Shown: positions 1-8,317, counted from the first letter of the stretch. The stretch: 64,000 nucleotides of DNA from SIG672 sp045580325 (GCA_045580325.1 JAZNNR010000002.1:3158-67157); one strand, 5' to 3'. A program made the numbers and translations. Notes: generated by a model from the sequence alone, not told the origin.

Positions 1-1219
1 ATTTAACTGCACTATCGACCTTACCTACTACACAACCGACAGTCTTAGCGTAGCTCTTTCGAGCGTATTTATGTCTGGCGGCGAGGAATATGACGTTATC
101 GCTGCCCGTCAGTATGACGACATTTCCATTTGTAGTAAGGGCTATGTTGTTGACATTGCAAAAGACGAAGAAGTAAAGCCGTACATTCAGTGGCAGGATA
201 ACGAATTCCCCTACTGGGGCGAACGTTATATCGACGGTATGTCCTACAAGGGTCAGGTATACTGGCTCGCAGGCGACCTCTGCCTCAGATATACAGGCGG
301 ATTCTACTGCACATTCGTAAATGCAACTATTTACGAGCAGTACCTTAGCGATCAGGGCAGCATTTACGACATCGTAAGAGACAAGAAGTGGACCATCGAC
401 AAGATGAAGCAGTTCTCTGACGCGGCTACAACAGTTGAAAATGTTACTATCGAAGACCTTCTTTCTGCAGGTGGTGTAACAGGTGTTGCAGTTGACATTC
501 GCGACAACACAAACGGTTGGGCAGTAGCGGCAGGCGTTAACTTCTCTCAGAAGAACAGAGACGGAAGCGTTAGCCTTACATTCAACACTAAGAACACAAC
601 TCTTGACAGCTTCTATACCAAGTATATGGAACTCATCGGCTCCAAGGGTGTTACTAAGGCAGCAGGATACGATGATGCCTTCAAGGTGTTCGCATCTGAC
701 AATGCACTTATGGTTCCCGGAAGACTTAATCAGGCAGAGGTTTACCTGCGTGAAATGACCTCTCCTTATTATATCGTTCCTTGTCCTCTCCTTAAGGAAG
801 GTCAGGAATACCGTTCCAGCGTACACGATGCTATTAACATCTACGGTATCAGCGTAGGTTCGCAGAACAAGAAAGCAACAGCAATCGTTCTCGAAGCACT
901 TTGCGCAGAATCTTACCGCAGCGTAAGACCTCGTTACTATGACGATGCTCTTAAGTTCAAGTACACAACAGACATTGACTCTGCTGCTATGATCGACATC
1001 ATCAGCGAAAGCTCTTACGTAGACTTCGTACTCGTATGGGCATTTACCGATTACTTTGGCGGTCTTGGCGACCCTCAGAACATTGGTAACTATCTCAGAA
1101 GCAGTATGAAAGACGGTCTTGCTTCTCTGTCCGGACTTAATAAGAAGGTATCCGGTTGGAACAAGGGACTTAAAGAAATCGATGCGATGTTTAAAAAGCT
1201 CGCAGAGCTTGAACAATAA
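1..1219 (+). CDS. Extracellular solute-binding protein of an ABC importer (5' end outside window)
   Basis: The reading frame is open from base 2 and ends with TAA at 1217-1219, so about 405 C-terminal residues are visible and the signal peptide is missing. Composition and pattern (many aromatic residues, YDVIAARQYDD near the start of the visible part, a KMKQFSDAATT segment, a lysine-rich end FKKLAELEQ) suggest the periplasmic-type binding component of a sugar or oligosaccharide importer, anchored outside the membrane. No permease or ATPase gene is visible downstream; a terminator follows 12 bases after the stop, so this gene ends its operon. The substrate cannot be told from sequence. Assignment to the solute-binding superfamily is moderately sure. 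Confidence 0.65.
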   Translation, partial: FNCTIDLTYYTTDSLSVALSSVFMSGGEEYDVIAARQYDDISICSKGYVVDIAKDEEVKPYIQWQDNEFPYWGERYIDGMSYKGQVYWLAGDLCLRYTGGFYCTFVNATIYEQYLSDQGSIYDIVRDKKWTIDKMKQFSDAATTVENVTIEDLLSAGGVTGVAVDIRDNTNGWAVAAGVNFSQKNRDGSVSLTFNTKNTTLDSFYTKYMELIGSKGVTKAAGYDDAFKVFASDNALMVPGRLNQAEVYLREMTSPYYIVPCPLLKEGQEYRSSVHDAINIYGISVGSQNKKATAIVLEALCAESYRSVRPRYYDDALKFKYTTDIDSAAMIDIISESSYVDFVLVWAFTDYFGGLGDPQNIGNYLRSSMKDGLASLSGLNKKVSGWNKGLKEIDAMFKKLAELEQ

Positions 1220-1230
1220 AAGCTAATATA

Positions 1231-1258
1231 AAAACCGAAGGCTGACGCCTTCGGTTTT
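1231..1258 (+). terminator. Intrinsic terminator after the solute-binding protein gene
   Basis: A 12-bp stem (AAAACCGAAGGC / GCCTTCGGTTTT) with loop TGAC runs into TTTTTTATTT. On the other strand the stem is followed by TTTTATATT, so it probably stops the convergent gene ending at 1294 as well. Confidence 0.85.
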
Positions 1259-1267
1259 TTATTTCTC

Positions 1268-1306
1268 AAGATTAAACCACGCAAAAGCGTGGTTTAATCT
1301 TTTTTT
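1268..1306 (+). terminator. Second hairpin with T-tract
   Basis: A perfect 15-bp stem (AAGATTAAACCACGC / GCGTGGTTTAATCTT) with loop AAAA is followed by TTTTT. It backs up the terminator 10 bases before it. The stop codon of the minus-strand gene lies inside the right arm. Confidence 0.75.
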
Positions 1307-2202
1307 AAAACTCCCGTATAATCGAACGCAGGAATAAAGCTCTCCTGCGAGGCGGTACGCTCCTGTGTAAATCCGTTACATACCCCAAGCTCACGCGCAA
1401 AGCTTACGACCTTTTCATATTCGTAGGTGGTAAGTCTGCGAGATAGATCTTTTCTGTGCGCAACCGACGGCATAGGAGTGTACTGATTCATTATGCTTAT
1501 GTAAATATCATGTCCGAAGGTGTCAAAAAGGTACTTTATTACCCTCATAGAATCATCGACGTGCGCAGGGAGAACGAGGTGTCTGACGATGACACCCTTT
1601 TTCATTATACCGCGACTGTCAAACTCGGGCGCGCCTGCTATATCGAGCATTTTGCTTATGGCGCGCGACGCTTTTTCAAAGTAATCGGGAGCGCAGGAAA
1701 AGCTCTTTGCAAGCTCGGGCGAAAAATATTTGAAGTCGGGCAAAAATATGTCAACTTTACCGCGCAACAGCTCAAGTGTTTCGGGATTTTCGTATCCGCT
1801 CGAGTTCCACACGAATGGAAGGGCAAATCCCTTGGCTTTGGCACGGTCTATCGCCGAGATAATGGTAGGCGTAAAATGCGAGGGAGTTACAAGATTTATG
1901 TTGTTTGCACCCTTATCGGCAAGCTCGAAGAATATTTCTATAAGACGCTCCTCGGATATATGAAGTCCTGCGTGCGAGAGCACGATATCCGAATTCTGAC
2001 AGTATATACATTTGAGCTGACAGCCCGAAAAAAAGACTGTACCCGAGCCTTCGCTGCCTGAAATGCAGGGCTCTTCCCACATATGAAGGCTTGCGCGGCA
2101 GATTTTCAGTTTGTCGCTCTCACCGCAGAAGCCGCGCGATAGGCGACGGTCAATTTTACATCTGCGCGGACAAAGCTCGCAGCTTTTGTAGAGGTCCTTC
2201 AT
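1294..2202 (-). CDS. Radical SAM protein, PflX / pyruvate-formate-lyase-activase-like
   Basis: A 302-residue radical SAM enzyme. Residues C61-x3-C65-x2-C68 form the motif that binds the 4Fe-4S cluster used to cleave S-adenosylmethionine. The N-terminus has an extra cysteine cluster (C8, C11, C15, C26) as in the PflX family (COG1313), which resembles pyruvate formate-lyase activase but whose substrate is not established. The length is normal for that family. No formate-lyase gene is nearby. It is transcribed toward the double terminator at 1231-1306, and the tRNA-Lys gene lies upstream on the same strand with its own terminator between them. The family call is firm; the substrate is unknown. 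Confidence 0.85.
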   Translation of the reverse strand: MKDLYKSCELCPRRCKIDRRLSRGFCGESDKLKICRASLHMWEEPCISGSEGSGTVFFSGCQLKCIYCQNSDIVLSHAGLHISEERLIEIFFELADKGANNINLVTPSHFTPTIISAIDRAKAKGFALPFVWNSSGYENPETLELLRGKVDIFLPDFKYFSPELAKSFSCAPDYFEKASRAISKMLDIAGAPEFDSRGIMKKGVIVRHLVLPAHVDDSMRVIKYLFDTFGHDIYISIMNQYTPMPSVAHRKDLSRRLTTYEYEKVVSFARELGVCNGFTQERTASQESFIPAFDYTGVLKKD

Positions 2203-2221
2203 ATACGCTTACCTTGCCTTT

Positions 2222-2260
2222 CGTAAAAAATAAAAAGCCGTTTTTTCAAACGGCTTTTTA
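2222..2260 (-). terminator. Terminator of the tRNA-Lys gene
   Basis: Read on the minus strand, the tRNA 3' end runs directly into a 13-bp stem (TAAAAAGCCGTTT and its complement, 4-base loop) followed by TTTTTT, a typical factor-independent terminator. Confidence 0.85.
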
Positions 2261-2333
2261 TGCTCCATCGGAGATTCGAACTCCGGACACCTTGATTAAA
2301 AGTCAAGTGCTCTACCGTCTGAGCTAATGGGGC
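2261..2333 (-). tRNA. tRNA-Lys (anticodon UUU)
   Basis: Minus-strand 73-nt cloverleaf. Acceptor strands GCCCCAT / ATGGAGC, D-arm GCTC/GAGC, anticodon stem CTTGA/TCAAG with loop CTTTTAA giving anticodon TTT, 5-nt variable loop, T-arm CGGAG-TTCGAAT-CTCCG, discriminator A. CCA is not encoded. The acceptor stem has one mismatch, C3 opposite A70; all other arms pair perfectly. It stands alone between two protein genes with its own terminator. Confidence 0.93.
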
Positions 2334-2435
2334 ATATGGCGTGTCCTATTTAACACGCCTAATTATAATAGCACGCAAACAGGCTTTTGTCAAGTCTTTT
2401 TTGAAAAAAAGTGAAAAATATTGGATATTTTATTG

Positions 2436-4817
2436 TCAGTTCGGGTTTTTATCTTGCTTTTCAAAAATGATATTTCCATTTTCAAATAACACGGAAATAG
2501 CTTGGCCGGACGAAACACTGTTTTTCAAAATGAATAGAGAAAGCGGTCCTTCGACAGAGGATAAAATGGCACGCCGCACGTCGCGGGCGCCGTTTTCACA
2601 TTTTACAGAGTCGGCAATATACTGCGCCACACTGCGCTCAAAGCGCACGGTGATATTTTCATTTGATAAGATTCGATCTTCAAGCTTTTTCAGCATATTT
2701 TCGCTTATTTTGAGAATAGTGGCGCGATTTAAGCTTTTAAATACTATTATTTCATCGGGACGGCTCAAAAATTCGCTCGAAAATACTTCACGAAGCCTGT
2801 CCGCAGCGTAGGCATTCTCATCAGAGTCCTTTGCAACAAATCCGAGCGGATTTGAAGATGGATTTTTGCCCGATGCTCCGACGTTTGAGGTCATTATTAT
2901 TACTGTGTTTTTAAAGCTTATCTTGCGTCCGCGAGAGTCGCATAGAACGCCTTCGTCCATAATTTGAAGCAGTAGGTCGAAGACGTCGCGGTGCGCCTTT
3001 TCTATTTCGTCAAATAGGATTATGTGGTGAGGATTTCGTTTCACCTTTTCGGTAAGCTGACCGCCGTCATCGTAGCCTATATAGCCGGGCGGTGAGCCGA
3101 TAAGCCGTGAAACGCTGTGCGCTTCGCAGTATTCGGACATATCGAGGCGGATAAGAGAGTTCTCACTCCCGTAGAGCGCCTCTGCGAGAGCCTTGGCAAG
3201 CTCGGTCTTTCCGACTCCCGTAGATCCTGTAAAAAGAAAGGTAGCTATCGGACGCGACGGGTCGCGCACACAGGTTTTGGATCGTCCTATAACGTTTGCT
3301 ACTCTTTTTATAGCATCATCCTGTCCGAAAACCCGATTTTTTATAGCATCTTCAAGCGTCAGACTCTTATTTTCTCGCTCTTTTCCGAGCACCGATAGGG
3401 GAATACCCGTCCACTCGCTTAAGGTTCTGACGATGTCGTCGGCATTAACTGTGTCTGCATAGTCATTTTCGCAGGAGATTTTGTCAAGCATAATAGTAGA
3501 AGCTCCCTTGTCGCTGTGTCCGCCCCTTTCACAAAATGCAAGGCGTAAGATTCTTTTACGACTGGACTCTTCACTTTGCGCCTTGACACTTTCTATTTTT
3601 ACACGTGCAAGACTTTCATCGATAAGGTCGATGGCTTTGTCGGGGAGAAAACGGTCGGTTATATAGCGCGCAGAGAGCTTTACCGCTTCTTCAATGGCAG
3701 CGTCGCTTATCTTTATATTGTGATGGCTTTCGTATTTGTCGCGTATGCCGTATAAAATTCGGATACTTTCTTCGATGCTTGGCTCTGAAATGTTAATACT
3801 CTGAAATCTTCGCTCGAAGGCAGAGTCTTTTTCGATGTGCTTCCTGTATTCATCGAGAGTGGTTGCACCTATAAGCTTTATTTTTCCTCTTGCAAGCGCA
3901 GGTTTGATGATGTTTGCCGCATCTATCGCGCCCTCAGCAGAGCCTGCTCCGATTATAGTGTGAAGCTCGTCTATAAATAGTACGATGTTCGGTCTTTTTG
4001 AAACCTCGTCGAGTACGAGCTTCATACGTTCCTCAAAATCACCTCGGTATTTTGCGCCCGCAAGCATAGAGGGCAGGTCGAGCGAGAAAATCTGAAGGTC
4101 GGCAAGCTCGTCGGGTACGTTTCCGTCGGCGATCATCTGTGCAAGACCTTCGATAATAGCCGTCTTGCCAACACCGGGCTCTCCGATAAGACAGGGATTG
4201 TTTTTGGTTCTTCGTATAAGTATTCGCATTATGCGCTCTGTCTCGCTCTCGCGCCCTATTACGGGATCAAATGGACTTTTTTCAGCCTCTGCGGTAAGAT
4301 TTCTTGCGAATTTTTCGAGATTTGGGAGGCGTTCTTCGGCTTTGGGTACTCTTTTTGACTGCACAGAAGAATGCTCCGCACTGTCCGACCTTACTTTTAG
4401 CTCAAGCTCACGGCTAAGCTCGCTTATCTTGCAGCCCTGCGAGGAAAGAAGCTTCACGGCAGTAGAATTTTTAGCTCTGATCAGAGCAAAGAGAAGTATT
4501 ATGTCCGTAACCTCGCCCGAGCCCTCTTTTTCGGCAATTTTGGCAGAGTCAGCTATTATATCGCGAGTTACAGGAGTCATATCGGATACGCAGTCTGCGC
4601 TTCGCTCTCCCTTGCCCACACAGTCTGTTATCTGTCTGCGTGTTTTTTCTTCCTTTGCTCCGTGTGAAGTCAAGATCCTTGATACAGAACTGCCCTTGTC
4701 GCTTAGCATAGCAAGCAAAATATGCTCCGAGCCTATATATGAGTGTCCGAATTCTCTGGCAAACGCAAGTGAAGAACTCAGTATTCTCTGTGCCGAGGGT
4801 GAAAATCTATCTACCAT
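2436..4817 (-). CDS. clpC: ClpC-type AAA+ unfoldase of the Clp protease
   Basis: A 793-residue Hsp100 ATPase that unfolds proteins and feeds them to ClpP. In order: double Clp-N repeat (about 1-145), first AAA+ domain with Walker A GEPGVGKT (212-219) and Walker B VLFIDE (about 279-284), a linker, second AAA+ domain with Walker A GSTGVGKT (531-538) and ILFDE Walker B (about 600), and an LGF tripeptide (658-660) where ClpC proteins dock on ClpP. The linker (about 401-455), where ClpC has its coiled-coil M domain, does not resemble the usual UVR-like sequence although its length is similar. There is no ctsR-mcsA-mcsB operon here; the gene stands alone. A palindrome over its -10 box (4845-4880) suggests dedicated control. 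Confidence 0.9.
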   Translation of the reverse strand: MVDRFSPSAQRILSSSLAFAREFGHSYIGSEHILLAMLSDKGSSVSRILTSHGAKEEKTRRQITDCVGKGERSADCVSDMTPVTRDIIADSAKIAEKEGSGEVTDIILLFALIRAKNSTAVKLLSSQGCKISELSRELELKVRSDSAEHSSVQSKRVPKAEERLPNLEKFARNLTAEAEKSPFDPVIGRESETERIMRILIRRTKNNPCLIGEPGVGKTAIIEGLAQMIADGNVPDELADLQIFSLDLPSMLAGAKYRGDFEERMKLVLDEVSKRPNIVLFIDELHTIIGAGSAEGAIDAANIIKPALARGKIKLIGATTLDEYRKHIEKDSAFERRFQSINISEPSIEESIRILYGIRDKYESHHNIKISDAAIEEAVKLSARYITDRFLPDKAIDLIDESLARVKIESVKAQSEESSRKRILRLAFCERGGHSDKGASTIMLDKISCENDYADTVNADDIVRTLSEWTGIPLSVLGKERENKSLTLEDAIKNRVFGQDDAIKRVANVIGRSKTCVRDPSRPIATFLFTGSTGVGKTELAKALAEALYGSENSLIRLDMSEYCEAHSVSRLIGSPPGYIGYDDGGQLTEKVKRNPHHIILFDEIEKAHRDVFDLLLQIMDEGVLCDSRGRKISFKNTVIIMTSNVGASGKNPSSNPLGFVAKDSDENAYAADRLREVFSSEFLSRPDEIIVFKSLNRATILKISENMLKKLEDRILSNENITVRFERSVAQYIADSVKCENGARDVRRAILSSVEGPLSLFILKNSVSSGQAISVLFENGNIIFEKQDKNPN

Positions 4818-4844
4818 AACCCTTTTCCTTTCGCAAATAAAAAT

Positions 4845-4880
4845 CGAGATGAAAATATCTATTATAATATTTCCATCTCG
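4845..4880 (-). promoter_or_regulatory. clpC promoter -10 box inside a palindrome (candidate operator)
   Basis: Two 14-base arms (4845-4858 CGAGATGAAAATAT and 4867-4880 ATATTTCCATCTCG) form an inverted repeat with 13 of 14 pairs. The 8-base centre holds TATAAT on the minus strand (4861-4866), placed about 45 bases before the clpC start. No good -35 is seen (a T-rich stretch at the right distance), which fits a controlled promoter. It matches neither the CtsR heptad repeat nor the CIRCE element bound by HrcA. Promoter and operator roles are inferred. Confidence 0.5.
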
Positions 4881-4947
4881 AGCGAAAAAAAGTCGTATTA
4901 AAAGTAAATATTTTGATAAAAAAGAAAATTTTTCTAAATATCCTGGG

Positions 4948-5475
4948 TTACTGCCCCGGACTCTTTAAAATATACTGCGAATATGCCCTTGCAAGAGCGT
5001 TCCAGACCTCTTTCGTTATCTGACCGTCGGGGTTTTCTATGCCGTTACGCTCACTGAAATCGGCAATAGCATCGCTCGTGGCTTTATCCATTTTGCCGTT
5101 TACCGATACGTTTTGATAGTCATATACGTGCAGAGCGCGGAGCATAACCTGAACGATGTAAACTATGTCGTACTCGTCGTCGCTGTCTATTATCGCACTG
5201 TACATAAGCATATCAAAGGGGGATATTTTTTCGGGAAGAGCATATATTTCCCGTACTTTGCGAGCTTCACTCACAAGACTGTTCCAGGTTGCAAAATCGA
5301 CCGCTCCGCTTTCGGTGATTCCCATAAGCCTTTGGAAATCGCCGACCGCCTCTGCGGTAAGAGAGCCGTAAATTCCGTCAGGCGTTATCATAGGGAGCGC
5401 GTATCCCGCTTTGTAAAGCTCACGCAGATATGTTTGCACCTCGTACACTACAAGGTCGGACCTTCTTATATCCAT
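4948..5475 (-). CDS. Small protein with two peptidoglycan-binding domains
   Basis: A 175-residue protein made of two PG_binding_1-type three-helix domains: roughly residues 10-75 (with PDGIYGSLT and AVGDFQRL) and 100-165 (with VNGKMDKAT and AIADFSER). Such domains bind cell-wall or cortex peptidoglycan. There is no catalytic domain, signal peptide or membrane segment. The start at 5475 (ATGGATATAAGA) is chosen because AGAGAGG lies 8 bases before it; an in-frame ATG at 5547 would overlap the upstream gene. It is the last gene of a three-gene operon (7287 to 4948), 28 bases after the SpoIID-like gene. A role in spore cortex or coat is inferred from the neighbours. Confidence 0.8.
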   Translation of the reverse strand: MDIRRSDLVVYEVQTYLRELYKAGYALPMITPDGIYGSLTAEAVGDFQRLMGITESGAVDFATWNSLVSEARKVREIYALPEKISPFDMLMYSAIIDSDDEYDIVYIVQVMLRALHVYDYQNVSVNGKMDKATSDAIADFSERNGIENPDGQITKEVWNALARAYSQYILKSPGQ

Positions 5476-5503
5476 ATATTTTTCCTCTCTTTCTGCAAAG
5501 CTG

Positions 5504-6910
5504 CTAAGATACGGTATAACCGGGGTACTGCCCCTCGCTCTTGTCATATCCGCGCACGATGTTTTCCCAGATGTCGCCGATAGCGTCCCAGGTAACCGCA
5601 GACACTACAACGTTCTCGCGAAGTCCGAAATAACGCTGAAATGCAAGTACTGCGTTTTGCGTCTGCGCGTCGTATATTCCCGTAACCTCAACGCTCGGTA
5701 TCTCGGGATAGACCTCGGATATCGTTTGCAGATAATTTTGAAGATTTACCACACTTTCGTTCTGAGTCTGGTCGCGGATAGGTATTCCCGGATAGGGGCG
5801 CGGTGAATTTTCAAAGAGATTTTCGGGGAGCTCGTTGAGTATTCCCGCATATATGTCGTAAGCGTATTCCCAGGTGTAAAAATCAACGATTCCTGTAACG
5901 GGAAGCTTATATTCGCTCTGAAAGGCTGATACCGCCTCTGCCGTTTTTTCGCCGTAAATACCGTCGACCTTGATTTGCGGTATGCTTTCAACGAAATATG
6001 AAATAAAGAGCATAAGGTACTGAATAAGCTCGACTCCGAATCCCGTAGCACCCGGACCGAGCGTTTCCTCAAACTGTCGCTCTACGTCCGAATAGGTAAG
6101 ACCCTCGGATATTATAGAGTTAAGCTGCTTGACACCGTTGAAGAGCGCGAGAATTTTGTACCATGTCGCAGGACCGACCACACCGTCAACCGTCAGATTG
6201 AATATCCTTTGGAACTCGCGTACAGCATTTTCTGTTTCCTCGCCGAAGATGCCGTCGGCAGGATATATTTTCGGTATTGCGGGGTAATTTTGAGAAACTC
6301 GGTTCAGTCGAAGCTGAATTGTACGCACGTCATTTCCAATGCTTCCGTAGCTTATCGGAATACCGGGGAAGCTGTCCTCAAGTGGCACAACGGGAACGTT
6401 TGTTACAATATCAATATCATCTCCGTAATAATATGTGAGTATGTCATAGGCGAATCTGCCCTCGTTTGCAAGGTCAACGCTCCCCCACTGCGAAAGACCG
6501 TCGCAGGTGGTGGTAGTACCGTTGCAGTATGATGCAAAAAGGGGCTCGATATATCCTCTGCGGTTAATGTAGCTGTTGAATATCTGGTCAACTATTTTCG
6601 ATACGTTGTCGAAAATATCACGCCCATTTTTAAATGTCTGATCGTATGCGGGAAGGGATGTTATGTCAAAATCGTACCCTTGAGCGCGGTAAAATTCGGT
6701 GTAAACACGGTTTAAGGCAAATGAGATCTGCGCGTAAATGTTGGCTCTGAGCGCGGCTTCGGGCCAGGTCGGATAGATCTCACCCGAGGCGACGTTTTTT
6801 ATATAGTCGATAAAGGGGAGAGTAACGTTTTGCGCGTTTGACGAAGGCGCACCGAGATGAACTGTTATATTCTCGGGTATGGTCGGAAGAACAGAAGGGT
6901 CAAGATTCAT
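5504..6910 (-). CDS. SpoIID-like protein with three peptidoglycan-binding domains
   Basis: A 468-residue protein. Residues about 40-170 resemble the SpoIID/LytB domain: a YPTWPEAALRANIYAQ segment where SpoIID proteins have P-E-A-L-K-A-Q, and CDGLSQWGSVDLANEG followed by YDILTYYY, matching the SpoIID G-M-S-Q-x-G and I-L-x-x-Y-Y signatures. Three PG_binding_1 domains follow at about 188-255 (DGIFGEET), 285-350 (DGIYGEKT) and 385-455 (TGIYDAQT). SpoIID proteins are lytic transglycosylases acting on denuded glycan at engulfment. No signal peptide is evident, so cytoplasmic (mother-cell) deposition is possible. The ATG overlaps the stop of the upstream gene (ATGA), implying translational coupling. 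Catalytic competence of the divergent domain is not certain. Confidence 0.8.
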   Translation of the reverse strand: MNLDPSVLPTIPENITVHLGAPSSNAQNVTLPFIDYIKNVASGEIYPTWPEAALRANIYAQISFALNRVYTEFYRAQGYDFDITSLPAYDQTFKNGRDIFDNVSKIVDQIFNSYINRRGYIEPLFASYCNGTTTTCDGLSQWGSVDLANEGRFAYDILTYYYGDDIDIVTNVPVVPLEDSFPGIPISYGSIGNDVRTIQLRLNRVSQNYPAIPKIYPADGIFGEETENAVREFQRIFNLTVDGVVGPATWYKILALFNGVKQLNSIISEGLTYSDVERQFEETLGPGATGFGVELIQYLMLFISYFVESIPQIKVDGIYGEKTAEAVSAFQSEYKLPVTGIVDFYTWEYAYDIYAGILNELPENLFENSPRPYPGIPIRDQTQNESVVNLQNYLQTISEVYPEIPSVEVTGIYDAQTQNAVLAFQRYFGLRENVVVSAVTWDAIGDIWENIVRGYDKSEGQYPGYTVS

Positions 6911-7287
6911 AGGCTTTCCTCCGTTTCAGATGGCGCGTTAACGTTGCGGTAAACGTCGGGAATAAGCGGTATAAGCTGTACGGGCTGAATAGTCGTTATT
7001 CCCGAAAAGATCGGTACTTCTGCAAAAATTTGCGTAAGGAAACCCGATTTGTCTATTTCGATGTTTATGATTGCAAAGGGCGGCTCGGGCGAATCGGGAA
7101 CGAGCGATTCCGATTTCGGCGGAGTTTCTATCTCGAAGGGAAGTGTAGAGCCGCTGCTGTCGGTAAGCTGAACGTTAAGCACCTTGAATACTCCGTTCTC
7201 ATATCCGCTGACCGTAACCGTTGCCCCCACGATAGGCAGAGCTTCGCCTCGGCTTCGTACCTCGGTTATTATGTATCCTGTTTCCAA
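6907..7287 (-). CDS. Small beta-sandwich (carboxypeptidase-regulatory-like) protein, first gene of the peptidoglycan-binding operon
   Basis: A 126-residue protein whose first 50 residues (GYIITEVRS, PIVGATVTVSG, GVFKVLNVQLTDSSG) follow the pattern of carboxypeptidase-regulatory or CnaB-like beta-sandwiches; the end is proline-rich. There is no signal peptide or membrane segment. The start is TTG at 7287, preceded by AGAGGTGA at 5 bases. The stop overlaps the next ATG by ATGA, so it is co-translated with the SpoIID-like gene. I do not recognise a named family. Its conserved linkage with cell-wall-binding proteins suggests a structural spore role. Confidence 0.7.
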   Translation of the reverse strand: METGYIITEVRSRGEALPIVGATVTVSGYENGVFKVLNVQLTDSSGSTLPFEIETPPKSESLVPDSPEPPFAIINIEIDKSGFLTQIFAEVPIFSGITTIQPVQLIPLIPDVYRNVNAPSETEESL

Positions 7288-7337
7288 AAAATCACCTCTC
7301 TGAAGCTTTGCAGCACAGTGTACTGCTTTCTGTGATC

Positions 7338-7363
7338 ATATTATGCGCTGACAGAAAAAAGGT
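7338..7363 (-). promoter_or_regulatory. Candidate sigma-K-type promoter of the peptidoglycan-binding operon
   Basis: On the minus strand, ACC (7361-7363) is followed after 15 bases by GCATAATATG (CATAATAT at 7338-7345), close to the mother-cell sigma-K pattern AC - about 16 bases - CATAnnnTA. It lies about 50 bases before the TTG start. No sigma-A-like pair is obvious. Assigned by eye to a loose consensus. Confidence 0.35.
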
Positions 7364-7386
7364 TCAAAGTGGGTAAAGAAGCGAAA

Positions 7387-7421
7387 AATAATAAAAAACC
7401 GATACGAGTTTTTCGTATCGG
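7387..7421 (-). terminator. Terminator of the HTH regulator gene
   Basis: Read on the minus strand, a 9-bp stem (CCGATACGA / TCGTATCGG at 7399-7421, 5-base loop) is followed by TTTTTTATTATT, just after the stop at 7432. Confidence 0.85.
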
Positions 7422-7431
7422 CTCTTGTCTA

Positions 7432-8271
7432 TTAAAGGTAGGGCTTGTTTCTGATTTGTTTATTATAAGAAAAGATCCTTGGTCTGTCTATGATCTCTCT
7501 TGCAAATATCAGCAGGGCAATAAAGGCAGGCGACGGGCGGAAATTATATACTGTCCGAATTTCGTCGTCCATCTCGAGCTGTGTTGAAGAGATCAAATTA
7601 TACTTTGAAAGCATTTTTAAAATATCGTCTGCCTTTTCGGGTGTTATTTCGAGATTTTTTATAAGAAGAGCGGGGGTGAAGGCTTTTTTGTGATCACGCT
7701 TGCTTAAAAAGACGCATGCGTTAAAAAAATCTCTGTCTGAAAAATCCTTGAAAAAGCTCGGGTAGTCAATGCCGTTAAAATATGCCGCCTCGGTGTCTTT
7801 TGTTTCGGGTACGATTAAAAAGTACTGTAAACGGTTGGCAATCCCCATACGTGTAAAACCGTAATCTGTTAATACAGATGAAGAATGCTGCTCGCTTTCG
7901 GGAAGCTCTTTTTCATACTCTTCAATGCCTCTTCTTATTGAAGACCTCTCGCCAAAGAGCGCCTGTTCCATGTCAAAGCAATAACTGAACACTTGGTTAA
8001 ATCGTTGCTCGGGAGGAGTATCACTTATTTTTTCTATCAAGGCTGAATGTAGATCGCCGTGATCGGACACATTTCTTCCAAAGAGAAAATCTATCGGAAC
8101 GGAAAAGAAATCTGCAATTTTGGGCAAAAGCTCGACGTCGGGAACACCGCCGTTCTCCCACTTGGAAACAGCCTGTGTGCTTACTCCTACGTAATTTGCA
8201 AGCTCCTCCTGCTTAATTCCTCTTTCTCTGCGCATAAGGGATATTTGTTTTCCGATCGTGTTTGCCTTCAT
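7432..8271 (-). CDS. Xre-family transcriptional regulator with a large C-terminal domain
   Basis: A 279-residue DNA-binding protein. Residues 5-60 are an Xre/Cro helix-turn-helix (GKQISLMRRERGIKQEELA, then STQAVSKWENGG and PKIADFFSVPIDFLFG). The C-terminal 210 residues have no family I recognise; they are mixed charged and look like a ligand-sensing or partly helical effector domain. The start at 8271 is preceded by GGGAGGA 6 bases upstream; the frame is open further upstream but without a ribosome site. It has its own strong promoter and terminator, so it is monocistronic, between the peptidoglycan-binding operon and gap. Its target is unknown. Confidence 0.85.
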   Translation of the reverse strand: MKANTIGKQISLMRRERGIKQEELANYVGVSTQAVSKWENGGVPDVELLPKIADFFSVPIDFLFGRNVSDHGDLHSALIEKISDTPPEQRFNQVFSYCFDMEQALFGERSSIRRGIEEYEKELPESEQHSSSVLTDYGFTRMGIANRLQYFLIVPETKDTEAAYFNGIDYPSFFKDFSDRDFFNACVFLSKRDHKKAFTPALLIKNLEITPEKADDILKMLSKYNLISSTQLEMDDEIRTVYNFRPSPAFIALLIFAREIIDRPRIFSYNKQIRNKPYL

Positions 8272-8317
8272 AATTTTCCTCCCTAAAATAGATTTGCCAA
8301 AATTCCTTGTTTCATAT

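Noticed and set aside
1456..2061. Plus-strand frame opposite the PflX-like gene
   Set aside because: The minus-strand frame carries radical SAM motifs; this one is antisense with no family signal.
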